Part shown: piece after piece, positions 45,721 to 57,700 of the stretch | How positions within the stretch are numbered: the first letter of the stretch is position 1 | Layout of the letters: each line of letters begins with the position of its first letter | From: Coix lacryma-jobi var. lacryma-jobi | Taxonomy: Eukaryota > Streptophyta > Magnoliopsida > Poales > Poaceae | Direction of reading: 5' to 3' | Length of the DNA stretch: 64,000 nt | NCBI GenBank assembly: GCA_009763385.1 | Contig: CM019831.1 | Location: 115,789,432 to 115,853,431 of the forward strand | Notes under the pieces: generated by a model | What the model saw: only the letters and a program-made list of their open reading frames with translations | What the model was told of the DNA's origin: nothing | The model's database searches: none | Position numbers and translations under genes: made by a program

Positions 45721-46678
45721 CCTCTGCTTGACCGTTCTCTCATCACCTCCTCCGCCCGACGTCTAAAACATGGAAACTGCGAATTAGAAGACTGCAAAGG
45801 AGCTGGTAGATTATAGTGAGGTGATAGATTTTGATGGATAAGGTGTTACTTGGATCAAACCCCTGCTCATGGTCCGGCACTGCCGCTCTGGGAGCGGCAC
45901 TGCCGGGGCCCGGCACTGCCGCGCATGGCGCGGCACTGCCGCGTAGGCAGGCCAGATCTGAGCCAAGGAACACCACATCCATCATCTCTACTACCTCCCT
46001 ATCATCTACAAACCCTTCTACAACCTCTAAATACAATACCCATGGCGCATTTTATAAGTCGGGAAAAACTTAGGGTTTGGGATTTTGAACCTTCACCTTG
46101 AGATGGAGAAGAGGGAAGGAGACCCTTGGAGAAGGGAGATCGACGCAGCACCGAAGGAGATCCTCGAGCAGCACCACCGGAGGCCGGAGTTGCCCGGGAA
46201 GACCGTCGATGGAGAGGGAGCACGCCGGTCGCCCCTTTTCGCCCAAAAAAGAGATAGGGATGAGGAGAGAGACACGGGCTGGTGAAAGAGGGAGAGAGAG
46301 AGAGGGTGAAACCGCAGGGTAAGAGTAGAAAACGTTTTTCCCTTCGGTCCCACGCAGTAATAGATCGATTCCTGCTGAATCGATAAGTCGCGGCACTGTC
46401 GCGCCTGTCGCGGCACTGCCGGGGCCCGGCACTACCGCGCCTGGCCCGGCACTGCCGGACAGTTACCAGCAGAGAGGTTTATTCTCTAAGTTACTACATC
46501 TCATTCTTGGAGTGGACACATACTACTTGCGTGACATGACCAGAGACAAATAATCAATACAGAACTATGGTCATATTAAGCAAGTTGCTTTCTTAAAGAT
46601 TTTGAAACACAATATATGAAAGTTTTGAAATTGGTTTTACCTAGGTCAAACTAGTTGATCAATCAAGCATGCTAGGTT
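45721..46678. other. Spacer between pol and third ORF
   Basis: Contains two CGGCACTGCCG clusters (45873-45950 and 46388-46462) and a purine-rich stretch (46090-46320). The short frames across it are side effects of composition. Confidence 0.5.
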
Positions 46679-49600
46679 TCAAACTACGTTACGAGAGTCA
46701 AGTATATTTAGTTCACTCCTTAAGGCACAAAACCTTGACTCATCTAGAGGCTTAGTGAAGATATCGGCTAGTTGTTTGTCGGTGCTTACATGTCTAATGG
46801 CGATATCTCCTTTGATTTCATGATCTCTCAAGAAGTGATGTCAAATGTCTATATGTTTGGTTCTTGAGTGACTCACTGGGTTGTTTGCAAGTTTTATGGC
46901 ACTTTCATTGTCACACAAGAGTGGGATATGAGTAAAGTTACATCCGAAGTCATGAAGGGTTTGCCTCATCCAAAGTAGTTGCGCACAACATGCACCTGCA
47001 GCAACATACTCGGCCTCGGTTGTGGATAGGGCTACACAATTTTGCTTTTTAGAACCCCAAGACACTAAGGAGCATCCAAGGAATTGACATGTCCCCGAAG
47101 TGCTTTTTCGATCTACTTTACAACCGGCATAATCGGAATCCGAATAGCCAAGTAGTTTGAACTTGGAGCCCTTAGGATACCACAAGCCAAGATTTGGTGT
47201 GTGAACTAGATATCTCAAGATTCTCTTAACGACCACTAGGTGACACTCTTTCGGGTTAGCTTGAAATCTAGCACACATGCACACACTAAGCATAATATCG
47301 GGCCTAGATGCGCATAAGTAAAGAAGAGAGTCGATCATGGAGCGATATACCTTAATGTCCACGGCTTTCCCTTCCACATTGAGATCAAGATGTCCATTAG
47401 TTGGCATGGGAGTTTTGATAGGTTTGGCGTTCACCATGTCAAACTTCTTCAACATATCATGGGTATACTTGGTTTGACAAAGAAAAGTCCCTTCCTTCAA
47501 TTGCTTGATTTGAAAACCAAGGAACAACTTGAGCTCACCCATCATAGACATCTCAAATCTCTTAGTCATGATCCTACTAAACTCATCACAAAAGGATTTG
47601 TTAGTACTACCAAATATTATGTCATCGACATATATTTGGCACACAAAGATATCTCCATTGACTTTATGAGTGAAGAGAGTAGGATCGGCTTTGCCTATTT
47701 CAAAGCCTTGTTTAAGCAAGAATTCCTTAAGGCATTCATACCATGCTCTAGGTGCTTGTTTAAGCCCATAGAGCGCCTTTTGGAGTTTGAAGACGTGGTT
47801 GGGGAACTTGGGATCTTCAAAACCCGGTGGTTGCTCGACATACACCAACTCTTGTATGGGACCATTGAGAAATTCACTCTTCACATCCATTTGATATAGC
47901 TTGAAGTTGTGATGGGCTGCATAGGCTAGAAGAATCCAAATGGCTTCAAGCCTAGCGACCGGTGCATATGTCTCTTCAAAGTCCAAGCCCTCTACTTGAG
48001 TGAAGCCCTGAGCTACCAATCTTGCCTTGTTCCTTGTCACCACACCTTCTTCATCTTGCTTGTTGCGGAAGACCCATTTGGTACCAATCACATTGGTATT
48101 TGGTCTTTCCACAAGTGACCATACTTGATTGCGCTCAAAGTTGTTGAGCTCCTCTTGCATGGCCATCACCCAATCTGGATCTTCAAGAGCTTCTTCTACC
48201 TTGAGAGGTTCCAAAGAGGAAACAAACGAGTAATATTGACAGAAATTTGCCAAATGAGAGCGTGTCGTTACCCCCTTTCGAAGACTCCCAAGAATGTTGT
48301 CAACGGAATGATCCCGTTGAATAGTTTGCTTGAGCCTTGGATGATCTATGGGTTCTGCTGCATCTTCAGCATCTTCTTCATCTTGCTCGAAGATGGGTTG
48401 TAGGTTCACTCTACGAAGTGGAGTAGCTGCAGCTGCCCTGGATGTGCCCGGCACTGCTGGGCTTCGCCCGGCACTGCCGTGGTCCGGCACTACCGGGGAC
48501 TGTATCTCACCAGTCCCAGCAGGAGCTTCAGCTTGAGGACCATCCTGATTTGTAGCCTGCTGTTCTTGTGGTCTAATATCACCAATGGCTAATTGCTTGA
48601 TTGCTTCGCAAGGTGGTTCCTCATTACCTACAACAACTTCATCAACTTGCTCTATTTGAGAGCCGTTAGTTTCATCAAACGTCACGTCTATCGCTATTTC
48701 AACCTTGCCGGAGGCCTTGTTGAAAACACGATAGGCATGCTCGTTTGATCCATAACCGAGAAGAAAACCTTCATCAACCTTAGATGCAAACTTAGAGGTT
48801 TTGGGCTTCTTGTTCAAAATGAAGCATTTGCACCCAAAGACTCTAAAGTAAGACACCTTTGGCTTGTTACCGGTGAGCAGCTCATAGGAGGTCTTCTTTC
48901 TTCTCTTGTGGAGGTAGAGGCGGTTGATTGCATGGCAAGCGGTATTGACGGCTTCGGCCCAAAAGATGTCCGGCGTCTTGTACTCATCTAGCATCGTCTT
49001 TGCCATGTCAATGAGTGTTCTATTCTTCCTCTCCACCACGCCATTTTGTTGAGGGGTGTATGGAACTGAAAATTCATGCTTGATGCCCTCTTCATCAAGA
49101 AACTCATCCACTTGGGTGTTTCGGAATTCGGTTCCGTTGTCACTACGAACTTTCTTGATGTTGAAACCGAATTCCCTTTGAGCTCTTCGTATGAACATCT
49201 TCACCTTCTCTTGCACTACACTTTTGTCATGCATAAAGAATACCCAAGTGAAACGAGAAAAATCATCAACAATAACAAGACCATGTTTGTTACCGCCGAT
49301 GCTAAGGTAGGCAACCGGTCCAAAGAGGTCCATGTGGATCAACTCCAATGGATGAGTAGTAGTGTCGTAGCTCTTTGGTGGGTGAGGTACGCCTACTTGT
49401 TTTCCGGCTTGGCAAGCTCCACATACTCTGTCTTTCTCAAAATCAACATTGGTTAGTCCTAGGATGTGGTTGTCCTTTTGAAGTTTGGCCAAGTTCCTCA
49501 TCCCAACATGAGCTAGTCGGCGATGCCATAACCAACCCATGCTAGATTTTGCCACTAAACAAGTCTCAAGTTTGGCTTCACTTTTGTTGAAATCAACTAA

Positions 49601-49957
49601 GTAAAGCTTCCCTTTCAAACGACCCGTAAAGACAATAGAGGAATCCTCCCTTCTAAAGACTTCCACACCCTCATCCATAAAGAGACAATTGAAACTCATT
49701 CCACATAATTGTGAAACGGATAGCAAGTTGTAACTCAACGAATCGACATGTAAGACATTAGTAATTGAATGCTCAAGTGTGATAGCAACTTTACCAAGAC
49801 CTAACACATCCCCCTTGGAGTTATAACCAAAAATGATGTTTTCGCTTGCATTTGAAGTTGGGGAATATGATGAGAACATACTCCTTTCTCCGGTCATATG
49901 ATTTGTACATCCGCTATCAAGCACCCAACTTGATCCACCGGAGGAGTATGCCTGCAA
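46679..49957 (-). pseudogene. Copia pol: protease, integrase, reverse transcriptase, RNase H
   Basis: The protease site LDSGCTNHM lies at residues 13-21 of the open frame. A GAG-pre-integrase zinc site (HRRLAH...CGAC) and the integrase core follow: HMDLFGP, RSDNGTEF and NGVVERKNR give the D, D, E residues. The reverse transcriptase has WVFRNKQDEEG, LYGLKQAPRAWYE and the YVDD catalytic motif. RNase H has YSDSDYAGCKVDRKSTSG, ALSTTEAEYVA and LLCDNESAI. A TGA at 46841-46843, in place of an arginine codon after KHIDI, cuts off the last 54 codons, which stay open to 46679 and include the conserved LADIFTKPL. Upstream the frame shifts between 49957 and the gag frame. Otherwise it is intact over more than 1000 codons. 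Confidence 0.92.
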
Positions 49958-49964
49958 GACAAGT

Positions 49965-50252
49965 TTAGTGCCTAGGTTTAGGTCCCCAATTGATATTGGG
50001 GCCTTGCAAGTTAGTCACAAGTATCTTAGGAACCCAAATACACTTGTCGGTTGTCCTCTTGTTATTACCAACATATTTCGCAACAACTTTACCACTGTTG
50101 TTGTGTTCCAATATGTAACAAGATGACATGCTCTTCCTTGGGGGTTCAATCTTGGGTTGATGTGCAAACTTGTTCTTGGTTATCCAAATTGATTCTTTTG
50201 GTTTCTGAGATCCTTGCTTTGGGTTGGGCACCTGCTTGTGCTGTGTGTGAGA
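49965..50252 (-). pseudogene. Gag-pol linker frame
   Basis: In frame with gag after its TAG, 89 codons to another stop, with the WVPK-type repeats normally found between zinc knuckle and protease in this lineage. The pol frame begins just beyond in a different phase. Confidence 0.6.
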
Positions 50253-52864
50253 CTAAGCAGAAGGTACACTGGTAGCCTTCCCTTTCTTGGGGCGCGGCAC
50301 TGCCGGCCTGGGGGCGGCACTACCGGGGCCCGGCACTGCCGCCATCTGGCGCGGCACTGCCGCGGTCTGTGCAGGCTGAACTGTACCAATCTGACCCTTC
50401 TTCTCAAACCTCACACACTCATAGCCATTCACTATCCTTCTTCCATTAGTTTTGGCTCCCTTTTCATGCCCCAACCCATCTTTTATGGAAGGACGGCGTC
50501 TATTCTTGAACTTGGGCTTGCTCTTCTCTTGAGCCTTCTCATTAGCACTTGTGGTAGACTTGACACAACCATTTGCAATGATATTTGTCAATCTCGCTAT
50601 CTCCTTTCTCATGGCCTCCATGTTCACAAGGTTAGTGGAATAGACATTCAAATCAACATTATAGCATTTTCCACAACCTTCACTAGTGGAGGGAATAGAG
50701 GTGACATTTGCTTTAGGGAGAGTTGAGTTGCTTTCCCAAAGAAGGTTATATTGCAGCTCAAGTTCTTTGTGCTTTTCATCTAAGCCACAATACTTTTCCT
50801 TGAGTGCAATATGAGTCTTCTTTAGGGAAGCATGTTCATCTTGCTCTTTGGCCAAAGCCTCGTGCAAGACGTCCAACTCACTTCTCTCTAATGCAAGAGC
50901 TTCCTTGCAAGCAATGTAGAGGTCCTCTTGTTTGATGAGAGCATCCTCACTTATTGCTAGCTCGGCTTGTACACTTTCTAGTTTCTCCATTAGCTTGGTG
51001 ATAAAGAGTTTGGTTTTCTTGTCCAACCTTTTAGTTATCATATTTATCTCTTCATCACTAGAATCTTCATCACTAGAAGAATCACTAAGTTCACTACTAG
51101 AGATGTCACTAGGTGGAAGAGAGGATTTAGGAGCCTTTTTCACCTTGTCTTTCTTGGCCATGAGACAAGTGTAGGAGTTGCCATCATCATCATCGGACAA
51201 GTTGTTGAATAGCCTTGGTGAAGGAGATGACTTTTGAAATGCTATTGTTGCCATCTTCTCATCTTCTTCACTTGAGGTTTGTGCGGTTGAATCCCATTCA
51301 TGTCCAATGTGAACTTCTCCCATGTATCTCTTGTTGTGTTTCTTGTAAGTGCCTTTGTCATCTTTCTTGCCCTTGTTGAAGTTGTTGTCCTTCTTCTCAT
51401 GTGGACAATGTGCTATGAAATGATCCGTGCTTCGACAATTGTAGCAAGTTCTTTTCTTCTTGTTTGGAAACCTTCTCTTCACAAACTTGTAACCTTCCTT
51501 CTTGAGCCCCTTGCGGTATCTTCTCATGAAAAGAGCTATATCACCAATTTCCTCAAATTCTTCACCATCACTTTCACTTCCACAAGATGATGATGTGTTG
51601 TCCTCAACTTCATTTTTCTTCTTTTGTTGCTTGGGCTTGCTCGTAGAGGCTTGCTTGCTTGATTTTGCCTTGCTTGATGTTGCTTGCCTTGATGGCTTGC
51701 TAGCCTTAAGTGCCACATCCTTGATCTTCATCCCATCTAGCCTAGCTTGCAACTCTCCAAGCTTCCTTCTCTCATTTGCCTCTTCTCTTTGCATATCAAA
51801 TGTGATAATCCTTCCAAGCACATCACTAGGTGTGAATTGCTCAAACTTCTTCTTGTCCCTAATCAATGTCACTACGGTCTCATTCCTAGGTGAGTATGCC
51901 TCTAACATGATCTTCACAACCTTGTGATCATTGATTTCATTTCCACCTAGCCCTCTAATCTTGCCAACAATCACCATCAATCTATCAAACATCTCTTCTA
52001 GACCTTCACCATCACAAATCACAAACCGGTTGAGCTTAGCCATCAACAAGTCAATCTTGGATTGCCTCACTTTGTCAACGCCTTCATGAGCTATATGCAA
52101 TGTGTCCCAAATCTCCTTTGCAACCTCAACTCCCATGACCTTGTTATACTCATCACCATCCAAGGCACTAAGTAACACACTAGTGGCTTGGGCATTGAGA
52201 TGAATGTTGCGGAATTCATCTTGAGTGGGGCTCTTTGGATCAACCGGTGCTTCAAGTCCATTGTGCACTATCTCCCAAATACCTGGATGGAGACCAATAA
52301 GATAGGTCTTCATAATGTGCTTCCACTTGGCAAAGTTAGTCCCGTCGAAACGAGGTAACTTGCCCACGGGCACATTGATGAGAGGCCTAGAGTCATGGTT
52401 AGTCAAAGAAGAATAGTTAAAGGATACTTCTTTATATGACTTCTTTCATCTCCTCCTTCTTCATGTTGTCCTTGTGCGTGTAGGAGAAGTGATCGTCTCC
52501 ATCTTCGGTGCTACTTGAGTCATCACTCAAGTTCACACTCTTCTTTGCTTGGAGCTCTTCCTCCTTCTTTTCTTCTCTTCTTTTGGCTCTTTCTTCTCTT
52601 CTAATCCTTCTCTCTTCTTTTCTTTGAGCCTTTTCTTCTCTTGCTTTGTGAGCCGCTGCATCTTCTCTTGCTTTGGCTCTTGCTTCTCTTCTCAACCTTC
52701 TTTCTTCCTTTCTTCTTGCGAGCTCTCCGGCCGACACATCCCTTTGAGGGAGTGCCTTCTCACTTGCTGTGGAGAGGCTTTTCATTGCTGCTAGCGGTGT
52801 GCATTTCCACTTCGGGTGTGGGTTGCACAACGCTAGCGTTACCCGTTGCTCCGTCGGTGGCCAT
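50253..52864 (-). pseudogene. Copia gag (UBN2, CCHC zinc knuckle), frameshifted
   Basis: The likely start is the ATG at 52862-52864 (MATDGATG...). Frame shifts occur near 52790 and near 52435. The middle frame (52432-52790) is a charged coiled coil (ARRKEERRLRREARAKARED). The third frame (52406-50253) has PRFDGTNFAKWKHIMKTYL, GIWEIV and the UBN2 fold, a zinc knuckle CYNCRSTDHFIAHC, Ser/Asp-rich linkers, a second coiled coil (LKEKYCGLDEKHKELE), and a C-terminus rich in AVPGPGSAAPR that is encoded by a CGGCACTGCCG cluster. A TAG ends it at 50253. The same frame is open again at 49965-50231 (SIWITKNK, CIWVPKILVTNLQG), the linker to pol. Confidence 0.88.
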
Positions 52865-52897
52865 TCTCTCGCACGGTGAAGTGCTGCTGAGAGACCA

Positions 52898-52912
52898 GGC
52901 TTTGATACCACT
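52898..52912 (-). other. Primer-binding site
   Basis: The minus strand reads TGGTATCAAAGC two bases after the 5' LTR, complementary to the 3' end of initiator tRNA-Met with one change from the usual TGGTATCAGAGC. Confidence 0.85.
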
Positions 52913-54163
52913 TGTAAGGACCTGTGTGGCCTAGAGGGGGGGTGAATAGGCCTGTCAAAAATCACAGCTCAAAACTTAATTAGATGAGCCCGGCACTACC
53001 GCTCTGTGCCCGGTACTGCCGCTGCCCGGCACTGCCGGCCCCAGCGCGGTACTGCCGCGCAGAGTGAGACCTGAGACTGTAATTCGAAATTCAGCCACAA
53101 CAGACCAAATCTATATGAATGGAAATGTAGCACTTGGTTCACTGAACCAACAGAACCAACTCTAACAAGCCTAATATGTGACAATAAGTAGATCGGGCCA
53201 AACCCTAGAATCTATCACAAGCTCATGAATATGAAGAATGAAACTAGCAAGCAAAAGAGACAAGTGATTTATCCCGTGGTTCAGCTCGCCACCAAGGCTT
53301 GCCTACCTCCACGTTGTTGAGGTTGACCACTTAGGTCATGAGCTTTGCAACTCTACCTCGTTCTCAAGTCAAGGAACCAAATCCTTGAAGTGAGGGGTAA
53401 TAATACTAGCTGACAAGTGATTACAAACCTCCCTAGGCCGCCACACAAGTTGGCAAGGCTCTAGGGTGACGCCTAGCCGGCTAGGGTTCCAAGAACCCAA
53501 GAGTAATAGAAGCAAATCCACCGGCTATGGCTCAAATCAAGTGCTCTAGAAAGTAGATCTCAGCTAGGGCTTCTCTTTGATGAAGGTTTGAGCCTCTCAA
53601 TCACTTGGAATCAATGGGAATCAAAGGATTGGTGAGAGGGGAGTTGAGAGCCTTCAATGGGGAAGAGAGAAGCTTGTCTGGAGGTAGGTGACGAGTTATG
53701 GTCGTGGACGACCGTTGGGGTGGCAGGGAGATGGAGTAAATATCCCCTGCCTTCCAACGGTTACGATAAGTCGCGGCAGTGCCGGCCTTAGCCCGGTAGT
53801 GCCGCGGCCCGGCACTGCCGCGCCTACTAGACAGACAGGAACAGATCTGAAATAGGTGCAGCTGTCTTTGGTTAGGAATAAGGATGACTTGGGTTGGTTT
53901 GAGCACATGTCATTCAGCCATAGCAATGTATTTGCATTCCCCCTTGATAGTACGGCATTCCTATAACTCAAATTCAAATGAAAAAGCTCTTTGTAGCACT
54001 TTGAGTCCGGAACCAATGAAATATAGTATGAGGGGTCCACCAACTCGTATACACCATCCTTTGTTAATTTAAACCTGCTTGTCATCTTCATAAATCTCAT
54101 TAGTTCTCCAATCATGTGGTCATTATCACCAAAACCCACAATTAGGGCTTGATTGCACTTACA
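52913..54163 (-). repeat. 5' LTR of the Sirevirus-like element
   Basis: 1251 bp, TGTAAGGACC to CACTTACA as read on the plus strand. It has CGGCACTGCCG clusters near each end (52988-53062 and 53771-53826), and is bordered by AAGTG. Confidence 0.93.
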
Positions 54164-54513
54164 AAGTGTGCATCCACCTTTCTCTCTCCCACCCAATGAA
54201 TCACATATAGGGTTATATGTGAACTTTGGAAAGTGGTGAAATGCCAAATTCAAAGACAAATAGCCTAGTTGATTGAATGGATTTCAATGCTCCAAATAAA
54301 GGGATCCAAACAGCCCATGAGAGAAAACATTGTTCCGTTGCTAAAAACTAGGGCTGGCTAGAAAATGGACGCGACTTTGCCACACCTTTCTTTGGATTGG
54401 ACTAGTGGCAATAAAATGTAAATGACTTTTTGATTACTATGCACAAAACTAACTACTCACCAGTCACATTATCAAGAGATGAAATGAAGAAACGGAAAAA
54501 ATAATTGCACTTT
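54164..54513. other. Continuation of the older LTR remnant
   Basis: Begins with the AAGTG duplication and appears to continue the sequence before 41000. No ORF. Ends with ACTTT, the target of the next solo LTR. Confidence 0.45.
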
Positions 54514-56058
54514 TGTCGGTGTTTCTACCCCGGGGGTATGACACTAACTAGTAATATGTTCGCGTGCTCTCTTCCTGGATGGTGATGCAAGATGACACAA
54601 GGATTTATCCTGGTTCGGGCAAAGAAGGCCCTACGTCCAGCGGGGGGAGGAGGTTCTTGTATTACTTGCACCTAAGTGCTTGTACAGGGGCAATACAAGC
54701 TCAATGAGCGTGGATGAGGGTGTGGGCTTGTGTGTGCGTGCGTCGCGTGACCCTGCGTAGACCCGTGTCGACCTGTGTCCAAAAAACCTCTGCGTGAAGG
54801 GCCCTGGTGTCCTATTTTATAGACCGAGAGGAGGCCAGGGTTACACAGGAGCGGCATGGACAATACCCAATACGGCTAAGGGTAGGAAGTCTGTCTTGTC
54901 GAAGTTACTGGAGCCGGCGTGGGTGTTGTTGTTGAGGCGTCCTTGAAGCGTGGCCTCCATTCCGGATGCGGACGTGGAGGCGTGGCGGCGTGGAGGTCGT
55001 GCAGCGCCCATTCCAGCACGTACAGGACGTGTCAGGGTCCCTCCGAGTCTTGGGGCATCTGTCCTCCAATATCATGAAAGCAGTTCGGGCTCGAGGGGCG
55101 CGGAGCCGGCCTCGAGGTGGCGCCTACGGGGGGCTCGAGCCCCCGCAGGTATGGCCAAGTCCCGGAAAACCCGGCTGTACAGCGGGGAATCCAGGTCTCG
55201 AGATGTGGCTCGAGTGTGCCACAGTGCGGGGCATGGCGTAATAGTGTTGTACTTGTGCCTTTTTGCCCATGCTTGCGGTGAAAAAGGAGGCTTGACTCTG
55301 GCTCCGGTTCACTGTGGCACACGTTGTGTACCAGAGGATATGACCGGAGTAGGTGGACGCATTAAATGCGCAGTATGGGGCTGGTACGGTTGTCAGAGCT
55401 GAGAAGCAGGGAGCTTCCTTCTTGCGGGAGGCTTGAAGGGTAATGGAGCGCTCGCCCGAGGCCTGACGCGGAGGGCTCGGGTGAGACGGAGAATGAGCGC
55501 CAGCCCGAGGCCTGGCTCGGAGGGCTCGGTCGCCCGAGGCCTGACGCGGAGGGCTCGGGTGAGACGGAGAACGAGCGCCAGCCCGAGGCCTTGCTCGGAG
55601 GGCTCGGTCGCCCGAGGCCTGACGCGGAGGGCTCGGGTGAGACGGAGAACAAGCGCCAGCCCGAGGCCTGGCTCAGAGGGCTCGGGCGAGACGGAGAATG
55701 AGCATTCGCCCGAGGCCTGGCTTGGAAGGCTCGGGCGAGACGGAGAACGAGCGTTCGCCCGAGGCCTGGCTTGGAGGGCTCGAGCGAGACGGAGAACGAG
55801 CGTTCGCCCGAGGCCTGGCTTGGAGGGCTCGGGCGAGACGGAGAACGAGCGTTCGCCCGAGGCCTGGCTTGGAGGGCTGACGCAGCCTGCTTCCGCTTAA
55901 TGGGTTCTCAGGCTTCGGCTTGGTGGGCCAGCGTTGTAGGCCTCGAGGGGTTGGTTTTTTAGGGGGTTAGACTAGTTTGGTCTCTTATTAATTGGTGCTC
56001 TAGGTTTAATTTATTTGTTTTGTGTTGATTGGGGTACCCCTTTTGTGGTCCCCCGACA
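54514..56058 (+). mobile_element. Solo LTR, 1545 bp, probably Gypsy
   Basis: Runs TGTCGGTGTTTC to GGTCCCCCGACA with perfect ACTTT duplications at 54509-54513 and 56059-56063. Contains the AGGATTTATCCTGGTTCGGGC block common in grass Gypsy LTRs, and two minisatellites. Confidence 0.9.
55433..55875. repeat. Minisatellites of 78 bp and 49 bp inside the solo LTR
   Basis: 55440-55690 has about three 78-bp units (CGCCCGAGGCCTGACGCGG...). From about 55695 the unit is 49 bp (GAACGAGCGTTCGCCCGAGG...), about four copies. The 78-bp unit looks like a 49-bp unit plus part of another. The long open frames here are composition artefacts, since both periods avoid stops. Confidence 0.85.
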
Positions 56059-56387
56059 ACTTTGGAGTATTAGGATGCAGTCATTGGTTCAAGTAGTTTG
56101 GACACAAGCAGTTACTATACATATTTTGTACATGTAGATTGTTAAGGAGCTCCATTGATCAAAGCTTTCATTGAGCTCCTAACCAATTTACTTGATGATC
56201 TTGGAAATGTAAAGTTTGGACTAGTTGGCTCTGTAGTTGCTACATATGTCACCAAAAATTGGTACAAGCCTTTGTCTACACCAAAGGATGTATCTTTTTT
56301 TTTGAAATGGGAGCCTTCAACTTATGTTATGCTTATGCCTCGACGTCTGTAGCTAAATTTCGGAGTTATTTTGATATTTCTTTCATA
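56059..56387. other. Short gene-like stretch between elements, unrecognised
   Basis: A plus-strand frame at 56155-56352 (IELLTNLLDDLGNVKFGLVG and ATYVTKNWYKPLS) reads like a real protein piece following a TTGTACATGTAG acceptor-like site. It has no family match I know of. Probably an exon relic. Confidence 0.3.
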
Positions 56388-57700
56388 ACTAGTTGAGTGC
56401 CCGTGCGTTGCTACGGGTAAGCAAAATATGATAGAGAATTGTGGGAAAACATATTATGATAGAGAACATAATGATCAGACACAATATTATTTTTGTGCTT
56501 CCCTACTAATGTAGGCAAAGATAGAAGTCAGGTATGGTACGACAATTCCATGTACATTGCTATACATCTTATCAATGACATGTATTTATAGACTCACATT
56601 AAAACTGTTTTGTTGTACTAATATGAGTATGCCACCTCAATATAGTTCTCTAAGCATCTACCATTACCCTTATTTTTGTACACCATTTCCTGCTCCCTCC
56701 TGAAGCCACGTCACTGGCTTTTCGTGACCCTGTGTTTCGGCATCAACGACATTACAACTTCGCTGATCATGCTAGGAAAAAAAGGGCCGCCGCTCCGGGT
56801 GTACGCAGGCCATGCCGCCGCGTTGCGCTACTGCCGCCGCACCCTGCAGCCCCAGCGAGCTATCCGCCATTCCCCCATGTTGTGCAGTCGCCCTGCCCTC
56901 AACCGTCTCCCGCAGCACCAACCGCCGCATTCAATCGACCGCCAAGGCGAGCCGTCTTCCTCCAATCTGTGAACCCGTTCCGATCTACCTGCTCACAGCT
57001 ACAACCACATCTGTTGTTGTGCGGATTTCATCGGTGATTTTTTTCCCCACCGTGGTGGGCTGTGGTCATGAGCCAATGACGATGATTCTAGAGAGGAAGA
57101 GGTCGCTAAACTCCGTCAAACACCATGAAATAGCTACATTATTGTTTCTTCTGAAACATGACTATGCGATTTACCCTTGGTCAAACTTTTAGCTCCAAGT
57201 AATAGCAATAAACCATCTGTACAATGCAAGCACTCTCCTCATTTAAGAATTTCAATCATTATTTTGGACCATCCCTGCAACACTACATGCTTCACTTTTA
57301 ATGATAGTTTGCTCTTTACAATAGAAATAAAAATTGCTAGGCACCATCCCTGCACCTTTTCAATCGCGTTAGCAGCTATAAGGTGCATTCAGTAGATTGA
57401 GATGCATTAGCAGCTATAAGGCGGTGCTATGTTCTTACTCACAAAAAAGGTGCTATGTTCTTAAACACTTACAGGAATAGGTCTCAATTTGAGGACAAGA
57501 TTTAACTAAACAAAATTAAATCTCGCCTCAAAATTTGTAAAGTCTTTTGGTTTAGGTTTGTTAAGTTCAGTTCAGCTGCTTTACTACAATTGTAGCTGGA
57601 TTCTTCATTTTGGGCCATCAGCCAACCATTATTTGATTTTTCACTTTCACAAATTGTACCTCCATCCTCGTGCAAAGCACGAGCTATCTGGTAGTCTAGT
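56388..57700. mobile_element. Non-autonomous DNA element with CCCGTGCNTTGC termini
   Basis: The left end has ACTAGTTGAGTGCCCGTGCG and TTGCTACGGG. The right end, on the other strand, has ACTAG followed by GCTCGTGCTTTGCACGAGG. Such inverted ends are frequent in grass genomes. The interior has a GC-rich, exon-like block (56780-57070), perhaps captured host DNA. No target duplication was found, so the class stays open. Confidence 0.45.

Larger units (their letters stand above)
41000..54163 (-). mobile_element. Full-length Copia (Sirevirus-like) LTR retrotransposon
   Basis: Two LTRs in the same orientation (5' LTR 52913-54163; 3' LTR 41000-43547, split by a solo LTR) are flanked by a perfect 5-bp duplication, AAGTG at 40995-40999 and 54164-54168. 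On the minus strand the order is 5' LTR, tRNA-Met primer site, gag, protease-integrase-RT-RNase H, a third ORF in the env position, polypurine tract, 3' LTR. This order and the very long size fit the Sirevirus group. The LTRs look about 97-98% alike in the stretches I compared, so the insertion is fairly recent, though several stops and shifts disable it. Confidence 0.93.

Noticed and set aside
45743..46036. Minus-strand frame with CAAVPGPGSAAPRAAVP peptide
   Set aside because: The peptide is just the translation of the near-palindrome cluster. The same peptide appears wherever the cluster occurs, so it is not evidence of a gene.
46070..46432. Short frames on both strands in the pol-to-third-ORF spacer
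   Set aside because: Composition effect of purine-rich and GC-rich sequence; no motif.
55433..55900. 150-codon frame with repeated RRARVRRR peptides
   Set aside because: It is the translation of 78-bp and 49-bp tandem repeats in a solo LTR. No domain or splice context.
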